A DNA stretch of 11,724 bases from JBBRQP01 sp038226175 (GTDB lineage: Bacteria; Cyanobacteriota; Cyanobacteriia; Gloeobacterales; Anthocerotibacteraceae). Below the pieces are notes generated by a model. It saw only the letters and a list, made by a program, of their open reading frames with translations, was not told the origin of the DNA and did no database searches. Below are positions 1-6,702 of this stretch, one piece after another. The position numbers and the translations under genes were made by a program. The stretch spans positions 1-11,724 of the forward strand of contig JBBRQP010000087.1 of NCBI GenBank assembly GCA_038226175.1. The letters run 5' to 3'. How positions within the stretch are numbered: position 1 is the first letter of the stretch; the number at the start of each line of letters is the position of its first letter.

Positions 1-97
1 AGTTGCCTTGAGCAAGCAGAAAAATGTCGCTAGGAGATGATATGGTAATATGGTGCTGAGATAGAAATCTAGACCCCAATTCAAGGCAGAGTCTCGC

Positions 98-643
98 TTA
101 ACTTAGACCCATTTTTGTCCCAACAACCGGATCCACCATAAGGAACTGCTGTTCGCTGGCACCACGCTGCGCATCAAGATTGAGATGGTCGTGAGAGCAG
201 GTGGTTTTAAGACTTTGGCGGACTTGCTCCTGGCGATAGCCGTCAATACGCTGGGGTGTCAAACTAATCTGCACCCGCTGATCATGTTGGCGTTTTAGTT
301 GGTTATAAAGGTTTAAAGTATGGGAATACTCAACTAAGTCTCGGTCATACTTGCGCTTACGCCCAGGATAGGTGAAGTATGGTATCGATACGATGATTAG
401 GGTAGAAAGTATGATCCCCGCGCTGAGGATAAGGCTGTAGGGAAATAAATGCATAAAATAATCAGTGATAAAGCCCACTCCTAAAGCGGCACCGAGCAAA
501 GTAGGGATAGTTGGATCTCTTTTCGGAATGTCTCTGGGGGCTGGAGGTGGCGGCTCTCTAAAAGCAGGGCTAGGCGGATACGCAGATTGAGCCGCCCTTA
601 GGTCAGGTGGCAGCAGCACAATAGGGTAAGTGTTGGAACGCAT
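98..643 (-). CDS. Cyanobacterial membrane-anchored protein, apparently truncated before a nuclease-like C-terminal domain
   Basis: The 181-residue product has a proline-rich N-terminus (about 12-40), two adjacent hydrophobic segments (about 47-66 and 68-91), then a basic, helical stretch rich in K, R and Q (94-145). From memory, this order and the phrases YPIVLLPPDL near the start and DAQRGASEQQF at 158-167 match a cyanobacterial family of about 300 residues or more. In that family the last phrase opens a restriction-endonuclease-like domain with a PD...D core. Here that domain is missing: after residue 167 the protein runs through about 14 unrelated residues to a stop. None of the frames I translated in the last 97 bases of the window restores it. 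The gene is probably a truncated remnant, though the short product could still be made. It lies 31 bases downstream of a possible 41-aa gene. The start is the ATG at 643; no strong ribosome binding site is visible. The family assignment rests on recollection. Confidence 0.6.
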   Translation of the reverse strand: MRSNTYPIVLLPPDLRAAQSAYPPSPAFREPPPPAPRDIPKRDPTIPTLLGAALGVGFITDYFMHLFPYSLILSAGIILSTLIIVSIPYFTYPGRKRKYDRDLVEYSHTLNLYNQLKRQHDQRVQISLTPQRIDGYRQEQVRQSLKTTCSHDHLNLDAQRGASEQQFLMVDPVVGTKMGLS

Positions 644-674
644 ATCAGGTTGCGGCTAGGTTAGCAACGGGGAC

Positions 675-800
675 TTATGGCATGATCTTTATGTATAGTC
701 GTTGCGCTGGCTCAAATAGTTCAATCTGAGAAGAACCATAAGTGCTTGAGGTCAAATTATTCTTGTTAATCGTGCCCGGTTTACTCATAACACTTGTCAT
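675..800 (-). CDS. Possible 41-residue small protein
   Basis: An ATG at 798-800 opens a 41-codon frame ending in TAA at 675. The product starts MTSVMSKPGTINKNN and ends LYIKIMP; a second in-frame ATG lies at 786-788. It fills the gap between the 61-aa gene (stop 15 bases upstream) and the truncated 181-aa gene (start 31 bases downstream), all on the minus strand. That spacing looks like an operon. No clear Shine-Dalgarno precedes either ATG and I recognise no family. It has no obvious membrane segment. It could be a chance frame. Confidence 0.3.
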   Translation of the reverse strand: MTSVMSKPGTINKNNLTSSTYGSSQIELFEPAQRLYIKIMP

Positions 801-815
801 ATTTAGTTGAGTGGC

Positions 816-1001
816 TTATTCGTGCTGTTCCTTAACCAAACGAATTAAAAGATTAGCTAGATTCAAGGCTTCATGTTCTGCAAGTTCGACCGGATCATTA
901 AATTCGCTACAAAACTTGATGCAAATAGCCCCGCCAGCGTTAACCCAAATAGCAAGATCACCGCCACCAGCTTCATAAATATCTACTTTTGGTTCATTCA
1001 C
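816..1001 (-). CDS. Small conserved-looking 61-aa protein, function unknown
   Basis: This 61-residue acidic protein starts at an ATG (999-1001) preceded by AAGGA about 11 bases upstream, a reasonable ribosome binding site. The N-terminal half alternates hydrophobic and polar residues with two GG turns (GGGDLAIWV, GGAICIKF), suggesting a beta-meander. The C-terminal half (about 38-58, PVELAEHEALNLANLLIRLV) reads as one amphipathic helix. It has no signal peptide or membrane segment. The compact beta-then-helix plan looks like small accessory proteins often found near mobile or toxin-immunity loci, but I cannot name a family. It sits downstream of the egtD-linked gene on the same strand, separated by 222 bases, so it may have its own promoter. 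Confidence 0.6.
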   Translation of the reverse strand: MNEPKVDIYEAGGGDLAIWVNAGGAICIKFCSEFNDPVELAEHEALNLANLLIRLVKEQHE

Positions 1002-1022
1002 AACTAATTTCCTTGATGAATT

Positions 1023-1045
1023 GGGAAGTGAGGGTCGTCCTTCCC
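1023..1045. repeat. Short inverted repeat (6-bp arms) between two minus-strand genes
   Basis: GGGAAG at 1023-1028 and CTTCCC at 1040-1045 are exact complements around an 11-base loop. The repeat sits in the gap after the 153-aa gene and just ahead of the 61-aa gene. No T-run follows on the minus strand, so it is not a convincing intrinsic terminator. It could be a 5' leader hairpin or chance. The rest of this 222-base gap holds only an 11-bp A+T-rich palindrome at 1195-1205. Confidence 0.25.
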
Positions 1046-1223
1046 TAAACAGTAAACGTTGTAATCTTCCTCGCCATACCTTAGGGGGTCTTGGGAGATA
1101 AATCTCTGTAAGCGATGGAAATAAGTCAATCTATTGCCATCTTCCTGCCCACCCGCAAATGTTTAAATGTTCGTACTATTGTTGCTAAGATTTAACATTA
1201 AATGTCAATAAATTACGGGGTTG

Positions 1224-1685
1224 TTAAGGGGATACAGCTAAAGGCAATCCCTCCCAGCTAAAAACCTGTGACTTTGTCTGTGTCGGTTGAGCTCTCACAA
1301 ATAATTGATAGTCTATTGCATGAAACGAGAATTCACCTTCCTGACATTCAAATGTCCATATCCATTGCTGTTCTCTTTTGATGTAGTCGGCATTCCATGG
1401 ACGTCCGGCATCTTCTCTGATGACCTTATCAATCCAAAGTCCGAATCCTGTTTCAATATCCGCTGTAAAGTCGTAAACATAGGAGAAGACTAAAGTGCAA
1501 GGAGCCTTCCAGAATGAATAAGAAACATCAGGTGGTTCTGGATTAACCCAGGCAAAGATATAGTCAATATCCATAAACAACTGAAACGTTTCACAGGAAA
1601 ATGCAAGAGCATGAATATGTACATCATGCCAGTACATCTCATCGAAATCTTCTTCTTCAAAGGGGCCATTTATTGCCAGCAGCAT
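1224..1685 (-). CDS. Conserved-looking cytosolic protein of unknown function, coupled to egtD
   Basis: The 153-residue protein is acidic and aromatic-rich, with many Trp, Phe and Tyr. The phrase MYWHDVHIHALAF near residues 17-29 is followed by DIDYIF, a VNPEPPDVSYSFWKAPCTLVF stretch, then DIETG and a WNADYIKREQQWIWTFE segment. I recall a widespread family of about 150-residue uncharacterised proteins with this layout (WHDS.IH near the start, DIDYI, FW.APATL.F, W.W.IE), sometimes near polymorphic-toxin or immunity genes, but no function I could defend. There is no signal peptide or membrane helix. The ATG at 1683-1685 lies 3 bases beyond the egtD stop, with AGGTAGG immediately upstream as a ribosome binding site, so it is very probably co-transcribed and translationally coupled with egtD. 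Like egtD, it is A+T-rich. Confidence 0.7.
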   Translation of the reverse strand: MLLAINGPFEEEDFDEMYWHDVHIHALAFSCETFQLFMDIDYIFAWVNPEPPDVSYSFWKAPCTLVFSYVYDFTADIETGFGLWIDKVIREDAGRPWNADYIKREQQWIWTFECQEGEFSFHAIDYQLFVRAQPTQTKSQVFSWEGLPLAVSP

Positions 1686-1688
1686 AAC

Positions 1689-2693
1689 CTACCTATCTGA
1701 AGTCTTTTGGGCTAACAGGAGGCCAAACCAACCCTGCTGATCTTGCCAAGTTTGAGTGACTGGCAGTGATTTTTGGGCTAACAGAGATTTGATTGCTGAC
1801 AGGTCAAACTTACGAGAGGACTCAGTATGAATAGTTTCTTGACTCAAAAAATCAACAGTCAAGCCTAATTTTTTTAAGAAAACTTCTTGGGTACACACAC
1901 TCCGTAGATGCATCTCTATTTGCTGAAGATCTTGATTATAAAAAGCCCAATGTTTAAATTTTGTAAGATCAAAATTACCATCAAAATCTTGATTTAAGCG
2001 GCGTAACAAATTTAAGTTAAATTGAGCGGTAACACCTTGAGCATCATTATAAGCAGCTTCAAGAACCGCTACTGGTTTTTGTAAATCAACCCCCAACAAA
2101 AAGCAATCTCCCGGTTCTAAGGCAGAAGACACCTGAGTCAAAAACTTATCACACTCCTGAGCTGAAAAATTTCCTAAAGTACTCCCCAAAAAAATTACTA
2201 CACGTCTCGGTAGGGTCTTGAGCGGTAAGCCAGACCAGACATGCTCGTAATCAGCAACCAGAGCTTGAACTGTCAAATTTGGGTAGGTATCGATCAAATC
2301 TTCTGAACTACTGATTAACATCTTAGCACTGACATCTACTGGCAGATAGATTTGCGGATAATCAAGTTGAGTAAGCGCATCCAAAAGAATTCGCGTTTTA
2401 GTAGAACTACCTGATCCTAATTCAACCAATTCACAGATACCTATCAGTCGGAAAATATTAAGAGCAGCTGACTGAAGAATTTGAGTTTCGGTACGGGTTG
2501 GGTAATACTCAGGCAAATCACAAATTGCTTCAAATAAGTGAGAACCCCGCTCATCATAAAAATATTTAGGCTGCAAAAATTTTGGAGTATGGGTTAATCC
2601 GAGTGTGACATCTTGCTGATAGGTATCTGCCACATAAAACTGCTCAATTTTTAGACGTTGCATCTGCGAGGGCATAAGAGAATGATGAAACAC
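1689..2693 (-). CDS. egtD: L-histidine N-alpha-methyltransferase (ergothioneine biosynthesis, EgtD family)
   Basis: EgtD trimethylates the alpha-amino group of histidine with three SAM to give hercynine, the first step of ergothioneine synthesis. The 334-residue product carries the family signature PKYFYDERGSHLFEAI (42-57) and LPEYYPTRTE (60-69), the SAM loop ELGSGSSTKTR (91-101), FLGSTLGNF (168-176), and an AYNDAQGVTAQFNLNLL block (214-230). Residues matching the histidine-binding set of Mycobacterium EgtD (N166, Y206, E282, S284) are present with a constant offset of nine: N175, Y215, E291, S293. The enzyme therefore looks intact. The frame opens with GTG at 2693; ATGs at residues 7 (2675) and 11 (2663) are alternative starts and none has a clear ribosome binding site. 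The usual partner egtB (sulfoxide synthase) is not in the window. Sampled stretches are only about 27-40% G+C, suggesting acquisition. Confidence 0.9.
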   Translation of the reverse strand: MFHHSLMPSQMQRLKIEQFYVADTYQQDVTLGLTHTPKFLQPKYFYDERGSHLFEAICDLPEYYPTRTETQILQSAALNIFRLIGICELVELGSGSSTKTRILLDALTQLDYPQIYLPVDVSAKMLISSSEDLIDTYPNLTVQALVADYEHVWSGLPLKTLPRRVVIFLGSTLGNFSAQECDKFLTQVSSALEPGDCFLLGVDLQKPVAVLEAAYNDAQGVTAQFNLNLLRRLNQDFDGNFDLTKFKHWAFYNQDLQQIEMHLRSVCTQEVFLKKLGLTVDFLSQETIHTESSRKFDLSAIKSLLAQKSLPVTQTWQDQQGWFGLLLAQKTSDR

Positions 2694-2731
2694 TATCTTA
2701 GTTTACTATGAGGGCTGTCTCAGAGGTTAGA

Positions 2732-2760
2732 TGAACATAAGACAAATAATAGGGTAAAAT
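2732..2760 (+). promoter_or_regulatory. Putative sigma-70-type promoter for the oxidoreductase gene
   Basis: TGAACA (2732-2737) and TAAAAT (2755-2760) match the -35 and -10 consensus at 4/6 and 5/6 positions and are 17 bases apart. The element lies 24 bases ahead of the ATG at 2784, in the only gap between this gene and divergent egtD. This is inference from sequence alone. Confidence 0.4.
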
Positions 2761-2783
2761 TTAGGCCAGTGCTGGGGAATAAT

Positions 2784-3764
2784 ATGAACAAAATCAGGGT
2801 AGGTGTTCTTGGTTGCGGTGGTCTAGGTCAGGCAGCAGCCGTGGTTTTGTCCCAAAAACAAGAAATGAATTTAGTCGCTGTAGCAGACAGGGGCGGTTGG
2901 GCACATTGTGCGCAAGGTTTACCCCTAAGCGAACTCCTGAGTGCCACTAAAGAAAAAGGCACAGTTGCCGCTATGACAACTTGGGGTCACGAAGACAGCG
3001 AGGGTATTGCTCAAGTTATGAACTTACCTGTAGATGGTTTCTTCTTAGCCTTACCAAATTTACCCAATACCTTTATGGCTGATGTCGCTCGCAAATTTAT
3101 CGCCGCTGGTTGGCATGGGGTACTAGTCGATGCCATCAAACGCAGTAGTGCCGTTGAGGAATTATTCACCCTCCAAGCTGACTTGCAAAAAGCCGGAATC
3201 ACCTATCTCACTGGCTGTGGCGCAACACCGGGCTTGCTGACGGCAGCAGCCTCATTAGCCAGCCAGAGTTTTCAAGAAGTCCTGAGTGTCAAAATCACTT
3301 TTGGCGTGGGTATTGCTTCGTGGCAACACTATCAGGCGACAGTCCGTGAAGATATTGGTCATTTACCCGGCTATAGCGTCGAGCAAGCCCGTCAGATGAC
3401 CGATGCCGAAATCACGGCGTTACTAGATCGTACCAATGGCTTACTTACCCTGGAAAATATGGAACATGCGGATGACATAATCTTGGAACGGTTGGGCATT
3501 TGTCCGCGTGAGCGCGTCAGTGTCGGGGGTGTTGTCGATACCCGTAGTCCTAATAAGCCTTTGAGTACCAATGTCCAAGTTACGGGACGTACCTTTGAGG
3601 GACGTATAGCAACCCATACCTTTACCTTAGGTGATGAGACCTCAATGGCAGCTAATGTCTGCGGTCCAGCCTTTGGTTACCTAAAAGCGGGGCTAGCTTT
3701 GCACCAACAAGGGATTTACGGCTTAATGACGAGTGCTGAGATCATGCCGCGTTTTGTACGTTAA
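2784..3764 (+). CDS. Saccharopine-dehydrogenase-like NAD(P)-binding oxidoreductase (cyanobacterial type)
   Basis: The 326-residue protein begins with a Rossmann nucleotide-binding motif, GVLGCGGLGQ (7-16), with Asp35 at the end of the second strand (VAVAD). It continues with FFLALPNLPNTFMADVA (86-102), the conserved GCGATPGLL turn (144-152) and a C-terminal catalytic half ending FTLGDETSMAANVCGPAFGYL. From memory this closely matches cyanobacterial proteins annotated as saccharopine dehydrogenase-like oxidoreductase; their substrate is, to my knowledge, unknown, and lysine metabolism should not be assumed. An upstream in-frame GTG exists at 2769, but the ATG at 2784 has GGGGA about six bases ahead and gives the usual MNKIRVGVLG start, so I chose it. 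The stop overlaps the next start (TAATG), implying translational coupling with the 74-aa gene. Confidence 0.85.
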   Translation: MNKIRVGVLGCGGLGQAAAVVLSQKQEMNLVAVADRGGWAHCAQGLPLSELLSATKEKGTVAAMTTWGHEDSEGIAQVMNLPVDGFFLALPNLPNTFMADVARKFIAAGWHGVLVDAIKRSSAVEELFTLQADLQKAGITYLTGCGATPGLLTAAASLASQSFQEVLSVKITFGVGIASWQHYQATVREDIGHLPGYSVEQARQMTDAEITALLDRTNGLLTLENMEHADDIILERLGICPRERVSVGGVVDTRSPNKPLSTNVQVTGRTFEGRIATHTFTLGDETSMAANVCGPAFGYLKAGLALHQQGIYGLMTSAEIMPRFVR

Positions 3765-3988
3765 TGAGCAGTATCACGCCCGAACAGCTCACCAAGATTG
3801 GTGAATTTACTTACACAGATCGTTTACGAGCTTTGGTAATTCTCAACCAATATTATTGGGACACTTTTGCTAAGACGTATCGTAACAGTGCCGACTTGAT
3901 CAACTTAAGCCGAGAGCAAGCCGATCAGCTGATTGAGCGGTTAGAAATCGACTGGCATAAAGAAGAATTCGCCAGCCGCAACGTATAA
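3764..3988 (+). CDS. Small 74-aa protein coupled to the oxidoreductase, function unknown
   Basis: The start ATG shares one base with the preceding stop (TAATG), so ribosomes probably re-initiate here and the two products should be made in a fixed ratio. The 74 residues are soluble and predicted largely helical, with LTKIGEFTYTDRLRALVILNQYYW at about 9-32 followed by a second helix, SREQADQLIERLEIDWHKEE. There is no signal peptide, metal motif or membrane segment. I recognise no named domain. The coupling suggests a partner or regulator of the oxidoreductase. It ends 13 bases from the convergent LolA-like gene, with no obvious terminator in between. Confidence 0.75.
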   Translation: MSSITPEQLTKIGEFTYTDRLRALVILNQYYWDTFAKTYRNSADLINLSREQADQLIERLEIDWHKEEFASRNV

Positions 3989-4001
3989 GCTCTTAGCAAA
4001 A

Positions 4002-4712
4002 TTAGCGTCGTCGTGGTGCTGCGGCGACGGGCGCTTGGTAACGATCATTCAAGATGGGAACGTTAAATTCCACACTATTGAGCTTGCTTTCCTGTTGATC
4101 GGCCTTAACGAAAAAAGGAACCTTTAGCCCATCAACAGTCCGGTAATCAGAGAGCTCGGCAAAAACGCCACCACCCAAACCGACACGGGACAGCAGATAG
4201 GTTTCCTGATCAAACCAAAGCTCATAGGCACGCCCATCTTGAGGCGTTGCTGTAACCACATGGTAGGTTTTGCCTTGCTCAGTTTTCTCACCTAAGTAGA
4301 CTAGTTTGGTAGCCCAGCGTTGGGGATACCAATAGGCCAGACTTTTGCGACTCGCTTGGCTAACTTGAGCGGCATAAAAATCCCCACTAGTTGCGGTTGT
4401 AGCAGGCTTGTTAGGCTGTTGACCCCAGGCCGTCGTGCCATCAAAACCAAGACCACCACTAAAAAGAGCGAGTTGAAAATGCTGAGCGTACCGTACTTTT
4501 AACACGTCAACCCATTCCTCACGATCCGCATCAAAACCGCTGACTTTTGCCTTACCCTTGAGGTGAATATTATAAACTTTATCCCAGCCAGACCCCCCAG
4601 CTGCTTGCTTGGATCTAGCCAAAACCTGTTGTAGATCAAGAGTTTGGGCGTGTGATGAATTGAGTAACGCCAAACCTACTAAAACTAAACTCAAACCCCA
4701 ACGCTTTAGCAT
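4002..4712 (-). CDS. Secreted LolA-like domain protein (retropepsin-associated domain without the protease)
   Basis: The product of 236 residues starts with a classic Sec signal peptide: MLKRW, a hydrophobic core, and SHA-QT, with likely cleavage after Ala22. The mature part reads as a LolA/LolB-like half-barrel: VLARSKQAAGG..WDKVYNIHLKGKAKV, GLGFDGTTAW, LAYWYPQRWATKLVYLGE, ELWFDQETYLLSRV, LSDYRTVDGLKVPFF and VEFNVPI. I recall this string of motifs from the N-terminal region of secreted retropepsin-like aspartic proteases in Acidobacteria and related groups. Here the DTGA-type protease domain is absent, because the protein ends with a basic RRR tail just before a convergent gene. An in-frame ATG at 4757 would overlap the hscA stop by 8 bases, but the internal ATG at 4712 places the signal peptide at the N-terminus. 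It is likely co-transcribed with the hscA-like gene. It probably acts in the periplasm; ligand unknown. Confidence 0.7.
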   Translation of the reverse strand: MLKRWGLSLVLVGLALLNSSHAQTLDLQQVLARSKQAAGGSGWDKVYNIHLKGKAKVSGFDADREEWVDVLKVRYAQHFQLALFSGGLGFDGTTAWGQQPNKPATTATSGDFYAAQVSQASRKSLAYWYPQRWATKLVYLGEKTEQGKTYHVVTATPQDGRAYELWFDQETYLLSRVGLGGGVFAELSDYRTVDGLKVPFFVKADQQESKLNSVEFNVPILNDRYQAPVAAAPRRR

Positions 4713-4749
4713 CTTTGATCTCTGATTAACCTCAACTCTTATAACATAC

Positions 4750-6606
4750 TCAAACATTGCGCCGTGCTTGTTCCACTTTGCTCAAAACTTCATCTAGTGA
4801 GCGGCTTTGTAGGGCTTGTTGGGTTGACTGGTTGACCCGTATTTCGACCAGTGGCTTGGCGGCTTCTTCCAAGTTAGCTAGGGCGGCGGTAATGGCTTTG
4901 TAATCAACTTGGGCATAACAAGTCTTAAGTGTAGTTAGGGCTTCTTCGACTGGGCGTAATTCAGCGGCTGGCAAGAGCGGTCTTACGGCAGTGAGCAGCT
5001 CTTCAGCTTTGGGGAAAACCCGGTCGGCTTCGACCCTGGCCTCGATTAGTTGGCGTTGTTGCAAATCGGTTTCGCCAAAGGTGTAAGCATCTTCAAGCAT
5101 TTGTTCGATTTGCTCATCTTGTAACCCAGAAGTCGGTCGCACTTCCTTAAATACTTCGACCCCCGAACGTAATTCTTTAGCCGTCACATTGAGAATGCCA
5201 TTGGCATCAATCAAAAAGGTTACTTCGACTTTAGGTAAACCCGCAGGCATCGGCGGAAATCCACTTAGGGTAAAGCGTTCTAGGGAGCGATTATCCTGCG
5301 CTAGTTCACGTTCACCTTGCAAAACATGAACATCAATGCCAGTTTGACCATCGACCGCGGTCGTAAAGGTCTCCCGAGCTTGACAAGGAATCGTGCTATT
5401 GCGGTCAATCAGGCGATTCATCACCCCGCCCAGAGTTTCGATGCCTAACGAAAGCGGCGTCACATCAAGTAGCAAAACATCCTTAGTCCCTCCCGCTAAG
5501 ACATCGGCTTGCACCGCTGCCCCGAGAGCGACAACTTGATCAGGGTCTAGTTCATCATGGGGTTTACGCCCAAAAAGCTCTTGAACCCGTTGCTTGACCA
5601 GCGGAATGCGTGTCGAACCGCCCACCAATACCACTTCCTCGATCTCAGATGCGCTCAAGTGACCATCTTTGAGGGCTTGGCGACAGGGGATCAAGGTTCT
5701 CTCTACCAAACCCGCGATCAACATTTCAAAATCTTCCCGCTTAATCAAACGGTCTAACTGCTTACCCTCAGGTAAATCCGCTACAATTCGCACACTTGCT
5801 TGACTAGATAAATCCTTTTTGGCTTGTTCGGCAAGCAAGCGTATCTGACTAATCCATTGCCGATCATTACTCAAGTCCAGGTCATGACTATCCTGAATCT
5901 CTTGCAGTAACGCCGCTGTCAATAGGTCATCGATATTATCACCGCCAAGTTGGTTGTCACCTGCCGTTGCGATCACTTCAAATAACCCGCCCTCTAAGCG
6001 CAAAATTGAAATATCAAAGGTTCCGCCACCAAAATCATAAACGGCAATCATCCCTTCTTTTTTCTTATCCAAACCGTAGGCTAAAGCAGCGGCGGTCGGT
6101 TCGTTGATAATGCGTAACACGTCCAACTTAGCCATTTCTCCGGCATCTTTGGTCGCCTGACGTTGAATGTCGTTGAAATAGGCTGGCACCGTAATAACGA
6201 CTTCGTGAATCATTAACTCACCCAAATACCGTTCAGCGCGTCGTTTCAAGGTCGCCAAAATCATTGCCGACAGTTGGACTGGCGTATAGCGTTTTTCACC
6301 CACCGGAAAAAATACCTTATGACCATCACCCCCTACCGGATAGGGCAAATACTGCAATTGCGCATCAAATTCGGTGAGACCCCGACCCATAAACCGCTTA
6401 ACCGAAAAAAATGTCCGCTCTGCCGGGGCGGCTTTACCTTGACGCGCTTCGGCGCCCACGACTGGTTTCCCGGCAGCATCAAAGGCCACACAGGAAGTCA
6501 AGAGTACTTCTCCGGCTGGATCAGGGATCACCTGTGGCCCGTCTGGGGTCATCCAGGCCACTAGACTATTGGTCGTCCCCAAATCAATGCCGATTACTTT
6601 ACCCAT
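4750..6606 (-). CDS. hscA: Hsp70 chaperone, HscA-like (Fe-S assembly type rather than classical DnaK)
   Basis: The 618-residue ATP-dependent chaperone shows all Hsp70 landmarks: phosphate loop IGIDLGTTNS (5-14), DFGGGTFDIS (191-200), VVLVGGSTR (325-333) and the linker LLLDVTPLSLGIE (378-390). It favours HscA over DnaK: RNSTIPCQARETFTTAVDGQT, HVLQGERELAQDNRSLERF, FPPMPAG and a C-terminal ALQSRSLDEV resemble HscA, where they read TIPVARAQEFTT, MQGERELVQDCRSLARF, IPALPAG and ALKGHSVDEV. Its length is close to E. coli HscA (616), and the acidic EEVD/EDKK-type tail of DnaK is missing. HscA normally works with HscB to release Fe-S clusters from IscU, but none of the isc genes adjoin it. The ATG at 6606 has AGGAG six bases upstream, which settles the start over an upstream TTG. 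It is divergent from the MBL operon across 96 bases. Confidence 0.85.
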   Translation of the reverse strand: MGKVIGIDLGTTNSLVAWMTPDGPQVIPDPAGEVLLTSCVAFDAAGKPVVGAEARQGKAAPAERTFFSVKRFMGRGLTEFDAQLQYLPYPVGGDGHKVFFPVGEKRYTPVQLSAMILATLKRRAERYLGELMIHEVVITVPAYFNDIQRQATKDAGEMAKLDVLRIINEPTAAALAYGLDKKKEGMIAVYDFGGGTFDISILRLEGGLFEVIATAGDNQLGGDNIDDLLTAALLQEIQDSHDLDLSNDRQWISQIRLLAEQAKKDLSSQASVRIVADLPEGKQLDRLIKREDFEMLIAGLVERTLIPCRQALKDGHLSASEIEEVVLVGGSTRIPLVKQRVQELFGRKPHDELDPDQVVALGAAVQADVLAGGTKDVLLLDVTPLSLGIETLGGVMNRLIDRNSTIPCQARETFTTAVDGQTGIDVHVLQGERELAQDNRSLERFTLSGFPPMPAGLPKVEVTFLIDANGILNVTAKELRSGVEVFKEVRPTSGLQDEQIEQMLEDAYTFGETDLQQRQLIEARVEADRVFPKAEELLTAVRPLLPAAELRPVEEALTTLKTCYAQVDYKAITAALANLEEAAKPLVEIRVNQSTQQALQSRSLDEVLSKVEQARRNV

Positions 6607-6702
6607 GCCCTGCTCCTGTATTACTCTCAACTTAACTTAATTCAGGTCGCATGACCCGGCGCGTACATCGTGTTTGGTGTGTGCCCAGTATCATGGCAAT
6701 AT

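Noticed and set aside
1..97. Continuation of the nuclease-like gene, or the 3' end of another gene, at the left edge
   Set aside because: The minus-strand frame I followed is open for about 34 codons but hydrophobic and unlike the expected domain; plus-strand tails are only 10-13 codons. Nothing can be assigned.
6274..6635. Plus-strand frames opposite the N-terminal part of the HscA-like gene
   Set aside because: Antisense to a strongly conserved ATPase domain; low-complexity shadow translations.
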